A DNA stretch of 8,495 nt from an uncultured Eubacteriales bacterium (lineage in GTDB: Bacteria; Bacillota; Clostridia; Oscillospirales; Acutalibacteraceae). Of the stretch, positions 1 to 5,058 are shown one piece after another (position 1 is the first letter of the stretch; every line of letters begins with the position of its first letter). The position numbers and the translations under genes are program-made. The DNA lies in assembly GCA_900316925.1 (NCBI GenBank), contig ONEU01000009.1, positions 1 to 8,495 of the forward strand, given 5' to 3'. The notes below the pieces were generated by a model that saw only the letters and a program-made list of their open reading frames with translations, did not search any database and had not been told where the DNA came from.

Positions 1-14
1 ACAGGTCCACACAT
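1..14 (-). CDS. Start of a further downstream gene (partial, cut by window edge)
   Basis: An ATG at 14-12 is preceded by a near-perfect ribosome binding site, GGAGGTGA (complement of 19-26), and begins the peptide M-C-G-P before the window ends. It lies about 60 nt after the stop of the preceding large gene on the same strand, with no terminator between them, so it probably belongs to the same operon. Only four full codons are visible. Nothing can be said about the product, and the call rests on the binding site and start codon alone. Confidence 0.5.
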
Positions 15-72
15 CTTCTCACCTCCACCTCTCTCATTTTTTCAGATCGGGAAATCTGTCAGGCTGTCATTC

Positions 73-1958
73 TCAGTCACCGCTCAGTGCTGCTTCAACA
101 TCCTGGATAGATGCCTGATCATCAAGCCGCAAAGTACTGAACAACTGCTGCCTTACATTGTCCTCTGCGTTCATTATTGTCAAAGCCCTCTTGTGGTTGA
201 TAGCCTTGAAGGCCTTTTCCTTATCGTCTGCTTCCAGTTTTTTGTTTTCTATCTCAACGTCTGCGCCAAGTCTTGCAACAATTATCCTGCGCTTCTCGTT
301 GTTAGTGACATTAGTGATCTCGGGATGGTTTCTGAGAAACGGTGCAAGATCATTATCCAGCTTCGGCATTTTCTCACCTATATATTCATTGATGATCTCT
401 TTCTTTTTTTCAAGAATTTTTTTCCTGGTCGATAGTTCGTCAATGCGCTCATGCTGCTTTGCAATATTTGTGACAGCCGTAATTGCACCGCCGGCAGCCT
501 TCATAAACTTTCCGAAGCCGCTGTCTGCAAATTTAGGGATAGCGTTGGTAAGAGAGCCTACAAAGGATGCCAGACCTCCGACAGTACCGGCAATTCCCTT
601 CAGATTCTGGTCTGCCCTGACAGAGTTCATCTTAGCGGCGTGCTTCATGGCGATCTTCTGGGCCTTGAGACTGTTCAGGTGCTTTTTGTTTGTCTCATAA
701 TTTAACCAGTTTCCGTTATTTTTATCCTGGTCAAGGTTCTGCTTTGTCAGGGTCTCATCGGCATTATTGGTATCTATGGAAGAAGCGATCAAGTCTGCCT
801 CGTTTCTTATTCGTTTACGGGACACCTTGTCTGTGATACTGCCGGCAAGTGTCGTACCGGCGCTGATCAGACCCATAAGCGAGCCTACAGCACCCATCCA
901 GCGGGTCGCACGCTTGGTGTGTTTTTCATCCTGATCGCCCCAGATATTAAGACCGGCAGTAGTAGCCTTTGAGGCATTTGCAAGGAAGCCGAAGAAATTT
1001 GAGGAAAAGCCGAAGCGGCCTGCCCTTCTCACCCGCTCGTTTTTAGAGCTGAACTTCTTTCTGTTCGTGTGCATGGCAATACTGTTATTGATACCGCCCC
1101 AGACAGATGTTCCCAATGATATGTAATTGTTGATCTTCTTATACGGCTTGTGTTTTTTCTCAAGCTTATCCTTTTCGGTCTCTGTTTCTGTCGAGTCCGA
1201 ATCGCTTCCTGTTGTATTGCCGCCTCCGCCGTCCGATCCCAAATCATTAGAGGATGAGTTTGATCCGTTCTCAGTATTTGTTGAGGTGCTGTTATTGCTT
1301 CCGTCATCGGCATAAAGCTCTTTGAAGCCCATAACTGAGTTTCCTGCGCCGACAGCGGCATTGATGCCGTCCATAATAAAACCGGAGGCATCCATATAGC
1401 GGTTCAGATGCTTACTTGCTCCGCCTCCCGATGATGCAGCCGCCGGAGCCACTGCCGGCCCGCCTCCTGCGTTTATTATTGCCTGTTCTATCCTTGTTTT
1501 TTCGGCGTTCTTTGCGGCAATGTAATTTGTTACAAGCTCGTTTTTGAGCGTAGTCTTTCTTGTATTCAGATCAGCAGGCTGTACTGCAGGATTCCCTGCA
1601 CCGTTACCCACTTGTTGGTCACCCACTTGGGGGTTATCCACTTGGGGGTTATCCACTTGGGGATCATCCTCTTGATGGTCACCCACTTGGGGATCATCCT
1701 CTTGGGGATCATCCTCTTGATGGTCACCCACTTGGGGGGCATCCACTTGAGGGTCATCCACTTGAGGGTCATCCTCTTGTTGGTCATTCTCTTGGGGATC
1801 GTCAACGTTTAACTCATCGTTTTTTTCTTCTTCCTCACCGTCATCAGACCGGTCGTTTTTTTCTTCTTCCTCACCGTCATCAGACTGATCGTTATTTTTG
1901 GCATCATCGCCGTCTTCTTTTTTTTTTTTTTTTCAAGCAATTCATCAGGCTCGGGCAT
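73..1958 (-). CDS. Large repeat-rich protein with glycine-rich hydrophobic segments; frameshifted at a 16-A run
   Basis: I do not recognise a named family. The start is ATG 1958, with AGGAGG seven nt upstream in a leader almost identical to that of the paralogous gene 2004-3983; both proteins begin Met-Pro. Nine codons in, a run of 16 A (1918-1933) puts the start out of phase: as written it gives a 49-residue peptide ending at TAA 1811-1809. With 14, 17 or 20 A it would join the open frame down to TGA 75-73, about 628 residues with 17 A. The joined protein has a Lys run, an acidic region with a duplicated SDDGEEEEKND motif, 13 pentapeptides of DDPQV type, a glycine-rich hydrophobic segment (about residues 190-211, GNSVMG), a Ser/Asn/Gly-rich linker, further hydrophobic glycine-rich segments (about 278-298, 354-375, 454-500), and a conserved C-terminal domain containing NHKRAL and NAED. 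No signal peptide is seen. An exported or membrane-active cargo role is inference. Confidence 0.72.
1609..1803 (-). repeat. Thirteen 15-bp tandem repeats encoding DDPQV-type pentapeptides
   Basis: The frame from 1803 to 1609 reads as 13 consecutive five-residue units of the pattern (D/G/N)(D/N/A)(P/H/Q)Q(V/E): five units are DDPQV or DDPQE, with DNPQV, DAPQV, GDHQE, GDQQV and NDQQE as variants. At DNA level the unit is 15 bp, close to cacttggggatcatc on the plus strand. The near-identity of neighbouring units suggests recent expansion. The encoded stretch is acidic, rich in Gln and Pro, and probably disordered. Unit number should vary between strains without breaking the frame. Confidence 0.92.
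1818..1889 (-). repeat. 36-bp tandem duplication, two copies
   Basis: The units 1818-1853 and 1854-1889 are adjacent and identical at 34 of 36 positions. In the long frame each encodes a 12-residue acidic block (S-D-D-G-E-E-E-E-K-N-D plus one variable residue). Each copy also contains a run of seven A in the coding strand. As a multiple of three, the duplication keeps frame. Confidence 0.9.
1918..1933 (-). repeat. 16-A homopolymer inside the coding region (slippage site)
   Basis: The plus strand carries 16 consecutive T at 1918-1933, read as A16 in the gene, starting at codon 9 after ATG 1958. The upstream start frame is off the long downstream frame by one base. The downstream frame is itself closed just upstream of the run by TGA at 1935-1933, so the long frame has no ATG start of its own near here. 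Run lengths of 3n+2 (14, 17, 20) give full-length protein, 16 gives 49 residues, and 15 gives a peptide of about 17 residues. Runs this long are prone to slippage in both replication and transcription. Confidence 0.9.
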
Positions 1959-1965
1959 ACTTTCG

Positions 1966-1971
1966 CCTCCT
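1966..1971 (-). promoter_or_regulatory. Ribosome binding site fixing the start at 1958
   Basis: AGGAGG (complement of 1966-1971) stands seven nt before ATG 1958. The surrounding leader matches that of the paralogous gene (AGGAGG at 3997-3992, then ATG 3983) at nearly every base. This strongly argues that translation begins at 1958, upstream of the A run, rather than at the GTG at 1761, which lies inside a repeat and has no such site. Confidence 0.85.
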
Positions 1972-2003
1972 ATTCCGGGATAATATCAGTACTGTCTCAA
2001 TTA

Positions 2004-3983
2004 TCAGTCGCCTCTGAGCACAGCCTCAACATCCTGCAGCGTTGCGTTTTCCTGCAGTCTCAGGGCAGAAAAGATCTCTTTTCTATCCTTATCCTCTGCG
2101 TTCATGATGTTCAGCGCTCTCTTGTGGTTTATGGCGTTGAAGGCATTTTCATAATCGGAAGAAGACAGGTCCTTGTCTTTTGTTTCTATATCTATTCCAA
2201 GACGGCCAAGTACGACCCTCTTCTGCTCATTCTCTGTAAGAGTAACATTGGAATATGATCTTTCAAAATCAAATATATCCTTACGGGCCTTCGGCAGCTT
2301 GTTTTCTATGTACTCGTCAACCACATTGTGTTTGCTTTCGGTCAGCTTTTTTGCCGCTTTTCTGTCGGAAGCAAGGTCTGTCTGCTTAACTATACTTGTC
2401 AATGCCGATACAGCACCGCTGGAAGCCTTGAGTATCGATCCGACCTTGGAATTGGCCCAGGCAGGAACGATGCCCGGGAGAGCAGTTGCAACAGATGCCA
2501 GGCTTCCGAGCGTACTTGCTATGCCCTTGGGCATCTGAGCTGCCTTGGCCTTGTTCAATTCTGAGGCCTGCTTCATAGCATATTTTTTTGCCTTGACGCT
2601 GTTCAGCTTCTTTTTCTCTTCCGCGTAACCTTTCCAGTCGCCGTTTTGCTTTTTCTCCTGAATGTTATGTTTTATATCGGCTGTGGTATCCCTTGTGCCC
2701 TCAGATATTCTTTCTGCACCCTTAACAACACTTTTCCGGAAGCCCTTTTCTACTATGCTGCCTATCATGTTTGTAGCCGAACCCAACAGTCCTGCGGCAG
2801 AACCAAGAAAACCCATCCAGGAGGATGCAGCTTTTAATTTTGAATTGGTCTGATCTCCGAAAGCAAGGGCGCCGCCAATAAGCTTTGTGGTATTTGCAAA
2901 CAGTCCAAGAGCGCTTGACCCCATGCCGAATATTGATGATACTTTGTTACGATAATTCCTTGATCCAAATTTCAATCCGCTCAGAAGTCCGGAAAGTATG
3001 CTGTTAAAACCACCAACAACAGCCGTACCCATTGTTATGCCTGCTGATATCGCCTTGGGTTTCTTGTGCTTTTCCTGCATCTCCGAAAATTCAGACGTCA
3101 TCTGAGGCTGTGAAGAATCTCCGGTCGAAGTGTCTGACGGAGTATCGGCTGCAACAGGAGTATCACCGGAAGGCGTTTCGACAGGCTTCGGGGTTTTGTC
3201 TGCTCTTACCTCCTGCAGACCCATGACCGAGTTTGCTGTACCGACTCCGGTATTGACCATATCCAGAAGGAAATTTGAGCCTTTCAGATATTTGCCTGCA
3301 TATTTTGTTGCTCCGGCCACGATCTTGTTCGGCTTGGCGTCAAGTGTTTCCGTTGTATCCGGATTCGCCTCTTTCATAGCTTTTGCTATTTCCATGTGGG
3401 CGTTAAACTTTTTGTCAAGATGTCCTTGAATAAGCTTCGTTCTGATAGTATTCGGTCTTTCTTTTTCAGATAGCTCCGGACGCTTATTCGCCTGCCGGTT
3501 AGCAGCCGGTTGTTTATTGCCCTTGTCACCTTCTTTAACAATGTCATTGTCCTTGGCACCATCCGCCGGGGGCGGATTATCCTTATTTTTGTTGCCGTCA
3601 TCTTTGTTGCCGTCATCTTTGTGGACGACATTATCGTCATCTTCACTGCTGTCGTCAATGCTGTCGTCAGTGCTGTCATCAGTGTGTTCTTTATTCTCTA
3701 TAATAACTTCTTCATCAACAGCCTGTTTGTCATCAGTCTTTTTTTCTTCCTCTTTTGGTACTTCGGTATTTTCAGGAGCACCCTCATTATTTGCCGATTG
3801 GGTGGTCGTATTTGTATTTGTATCTGTATTTGTATCTGTATTTGTATCTGTATTTGTATTGTTATCGGTATTGGTATTCTCCTCCTCGACCTGTTCCAAT
3901 ACAGTATCGACCAGATCAACTTTATCCTTTTTTGTGCCGTCATCTTTTTGAACAGCCGTTGTGGGTCCTTTGACTCGTGGCAT
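2004..3983 (-). CDS. Large acidic protein with glycine-rich hydrophobic segments; intact paralog of the frameshifted gene
   Basis: The 659-residue product matches no family I can name. ATG 3983 follows AGGAGG by eight nt; tandem stops TGA-TAA end it. Residues 1-160 are very acidic and low in complexity: alternating N-T-D-T (about 36-60), DDS blocks (101-116) and KDDGN repeats (122-135). A basic helical stretch follows (165-235), then a hydrophobic segment with GVGTANSVMGL (about 237-257) and a Thr/Pro/Ser linker (263-300). Glycine-rich hydrophobic segments lie at about 311-337, 350-375, 386-411 and 487-532, rich in small residues as in glycine-zipper helices. The C-terminal domain (about 550-659) carries NHKRAL, NAED and ends DVEAVLRGD. 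The last 41 residues share 27 identities with the paralog at 73-1958. No signal peptide, cleavage site or enzyme motif is visible. The place directly after two chaperone-like genes suggests an exported, membrane-inserting or effector-like protein (inference). Confidence 0.85.
   Translation of the reverse strand: MPRVKGPTTAVQKDDGTKKDKVDLVDTVLEQVEEENTNTDNNTNTDTNTDTNTDTNTNTTTQSANNEGAPENTEVPKEEEKKTDDKQAVDEEVIIENKEHTDDSTDDSIDDSSEDDDNVVHKDDGNKDDGNKNKDNPPPADGAKDNDIVKEGDKGNKQPAANRQANKRPELSEKERPNTIRTKLIQGHLDKKFNAHMEIAKAMKEANPDTTETLDAKPNKIVAGATKYAGKYLKGSNFLLDMVNTGVGTANSVMGLQEVRADKTPKPVETPSGDTPVAADTPSDTSTGDSSQPQMTSEFSEMQEKHKKPKAISAGITMGTAVVGGFNSILSGLLSGLKFGSRNYRNKVSSIFGMGSSALGLFANTTKLIGGALAFGDQTNSKLKAASSWMGFLGSAAGLLGSATNMIGSIVEKGFRKSVVKGAERISEGTRDTTADIKHNIQEKKQNGDWKGYAEEKKKLNSVKAKKYAMKQASELNKAKAAQMPKGIASTLGSLASVATALPGIVPAWANSKVGSILKASSGAVSALTSIVKQTDLASDRKAAKKLTESKHNVVDEYIENKLPKARKDIFDFERSYSNVTLTENEQKRVVLGRLGIDIETKDKDLSSSDYENAFNAINHKRALNIMNAEDKDRKEIFSALRLQENATLQDVEAVLRGD
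3591..3620 (-). repeat. 15-bp perfect direct repeat encoding KDDGN
   Basis: gttgccgtcatcttt occurs twice back to back (3591-3605 and 3606-3620) and encodes K-D-D-G-N twice in the acidic N-terminal region of the large protein. A partial third unit follows on the 3621 side. Confidence 0.85.
3649..3684 (-). repeat. Three 12-bp repeats encoding D-D-S-(T/I) blocks
   Basis: Three adjacent 12-bp units (3649-3660, 3661-3672, 3673-3684), each differing from the next by one base, encode the D-D-S repeats near residues 101-112 of the large acidic protein. This is the third distinct in-frame repeat in its N-terminal region. Confidence 0.82.
3807..3860 (-). repeat. Tandem 6/12-bp repeat encoding alternating N-T-D-T
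   Basis: On the plus strand the hexamers gtattt and gtatct alternate, making a 12-bp unit that recurs about three and a half times. The gene reads it as Asn-Thr-Asp-Thr repeats near residues 42-59. The high identity of the units points to slippage-type growth; the unit size preserves the frame. Confidence 0.88.
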
Positions 3984-4036
3984 AATTTCCGCCTCCTGTT
4001 ATTTATTTTGATACAAGATGGTTTTATTAAATTATC
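3984..4036 (-). other. 53-nt gap before the intact large gene
   Basis: AT-rich spacer between the second chaperone-like gene and the large acidic gene. It holds AGGAGG (3997-3992) but no hairpin followed by a T-run. AT-rich stretches such as TATAGGATAAT (complement of about 4034-4044) could recall a -10 box, but I see no properly spaced -35 partner, so no promoter is called. Confidence 0.45.
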
Positions 4037-4528
4037 CTATACCATTAACCGAAAATCCTCCTGCATAAGCTGTTCGGCAGTCTTTTCACCCTTCAGCAGC
4101 GGCAGCAGGATCTTTTTTCCCTGATCGGATACGCCGATTACAATATCCAGGCTGGTCATAATACTTTTCAGCAGGTTTTCTTCATCCAGGTCATCTGTCA
4201 GCAGGGAATAATTGAAATATAATACTCCATCGTCAACCATCAGGCCAAAGCCGCCCACACGGATCATCAGGTTGAAGTCCGGCATCACCTGGATAAGCTC
4301 ACCCATCGTCTTTTCGTCAATGTCGGTAGAGACGATCACAAAATAATTCAGGGCAGTACATTCATTCACCAGGTCATCCAGTACGAGAGTGCAATCCTCG
4401 GGTGTATCCTCATCATCACTGAAACGGAGCACCAATGCATTTCTTCCGCTTATCTCTTCGTATTCATAGGGAATACCGGCATCGTCAAGCACCGAGCCAA
4501 TCATTGCAAGCAAATTCGTTTTTTCCAT
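4037..4528 (-). CDS. Small acidic YbjN/CesT-like protein, second of a pair (putative chaperone)
   Basis: 163 residues from ATG 4528. A GTG at 4537 would add three residues, but GAGG (4540-4537) overlapping the previous stop is well spaced for the ATG, so I prefer 4528. The protein is acidic, with an N-terminal helix (1-17) and alternating strands and helices, including FNLMIRVGGFGLMVDDGVLY (about 85-104), then a helix (116-128). This pattern resembles the YbjN / class I type III secretion chaperone (CesT/Tir chaperone) fold, which binds disordered parts of partner proteins. It aligns along its second half with the protein at 4539-5042, down to a shared tail: LLKGEKTAEQL here, LINGQVTLDEI there. 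The gap to its neighbour is 10 nt, so the two are probably coupled in translation. The large repeat-rich gene follows 53 nt later and is a plausible client. The fold assignment is by pattern only. Confidence 0.75.
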   Translation of the reverse strand: MEKTNLLAMIGSVLDDAGIPYEYEEISGRNALVLRFSDDEDTPEDCTLVLDDLVNECTALNYFVIVSTDIDEKTMGELIQVMPDFNLMIRVGGFGLMVDDGVLYFNYSLLTDDLDEENLLKSIMTSLDIVIGVSDQGKKILLPLLKGEKTAEQLMQEDFRLMV

Positions 4529-4538
4529 GACTGTCACC

Positions 4539-5042
4539 TCACTGCGCTGCAGAAGCAGCTTTTATTTCATCAAGTGTTACCTGTCCGTTGATCAGTCCGT
4601 ACAGCTTTTCTCCCTGACTGAACACCGTTCTCTCCATCAGGAAAATGCTCTTTACGGAATACTGTGCCGCGGTCAATGTATCAAGATCGTCCGACATAAC
4701 GGCGCTCTGACGGTACAGTACAAGCTTGCCTTCCCTGAGCAATACGAAATTTCCGTAGCTCAGCGTCGGGTCGATATAGCAGATAGCCTGTCCCACCTCG
4801 TCAAGCTTTTCTTCGGGGATTTCGGTAAAGGGCATCATCAGGAACTGCAGCAGCACGAAGCCGTTCTTTCCGTCCTCGATCTGCACTGAGTAACCCATCT
4901 CCTTTCCCTCTTCAAAGGTTGACGGCGCACTCATCAGAAGGATGGGACCGTTATCCTGTTCCTCCACGGTGTAGCTGTTGATATTCTCTTCAAACAGCTG
5001 TCCGAGCTTCTCCAGAAATTCAGGAGCATTTTTTGCCAACAT
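4539..5042 (-). CDS. Small acidic YbjN/CesT-like protein, first of a pair (putative chaperone)
   Basis: 167 residues from ATG 5042, chosen because CGGAGGG (5057-5051) lies eight nt upstream. A start at 5078 would add 12 residues, overlap the ATPase gene and put this binding site inside the coding region. Residues 3-20 form an amphipathic helix. Strands around 34-38, 50-55 and 61-70 are followed by a helix (77-89) and the strand pair GNFVLLREGKLVLYRQS (97-113), then a long helix (120-141). The layout and the 'NP/DP..YG.FVL..G.LVLYR' pattern resemble YbjN-like domains, which share the fold of type III secretion chaperones. It is a paralog of the next gene (4037-4528). It starts 16 nt after the ATPase stop, linking it in expression to the ATPase. 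A role in holding cargo or handing it to the ATPase is inference; there are no enzyme motifs. Confidence 0.77.
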   Translation of the reverse strand: MLAKNAPEFLEKLGQLFEENINSYTVEEQDNGPILLMSAPSTFEEGKEMGYSVQIEDGKNGFVLLQFLMMPFTEIPEEKLDEVGQAICYIDPTLSYGNFVLLREGKLVLYRQSAVMSDDLDTLTAAQYSVKSIFLMERTVFSQGEKLYGLINGQVTLDEIKAASAAQ

Positions 5043-5050
5043 AATTATTA

Positions 5051-5057
5051 CCCTCCG
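5051..5057 (-). promoter_or_regulatory. Ribosome binding site fixing the start at 5042
   Basis: CGGAGGG (complement of 5051-5057) stands between the ATPase stop TAA (5061-5059) and ATG 5042, with an eight-nt spacer. It decides for the shorter start over the in-frame ATG at 5078. Confidence 0.8.
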
Positions 5058-5058
5058 T

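Noticed and set aside
43..58. Hairpin CAGAT/ATCTG after the last large gene
   Set aside because: The stem is only five pairs, and in the direction of transcription it is followed by an A run, not a T run; it does not look like an intrinsic terminator.
73..1761. GTG at 1761 as start of the frameshifted large gene
   Set aside because: The GTG is the Val codon of a DDPQV unit, has no Shine-Dalgarno sequence, and the open frame continues upstream to the A run and, with one added base, to a strong start at 1958.
1609..1803. Regular short repeats that look array-like
   Set aside because: The 15-bp units are contiguous, with no spacers, and encode in-frame pentapeptides; this is a coding minisatellite, not a CRISPR array.
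1560..2258. Plus-strand open frame of 232 codons over the repeats and the homopolymer
   Set aside because: It is antisense to the repeats, has His-Pro-Leu-rich repeat translation and Phe runs from T-tracts, spans two minus-strand genes and lacks a ribosome binding site.
3510..4124. Plus-strand open frame of 204 codons with hydrophobic repeats
   Set aside because: The Ile/Cys repeats are the mirror of the N-T-D-T coding repeat; it crosses two real genes and has no ribosome binding site.
4037..5042. A true type III secretion system
   Set aside because: Chaperone-like folds alone do not show an injectisome. The ATPase is not of the FliI/YscN type, and no ring or export-apparatus genes are present.
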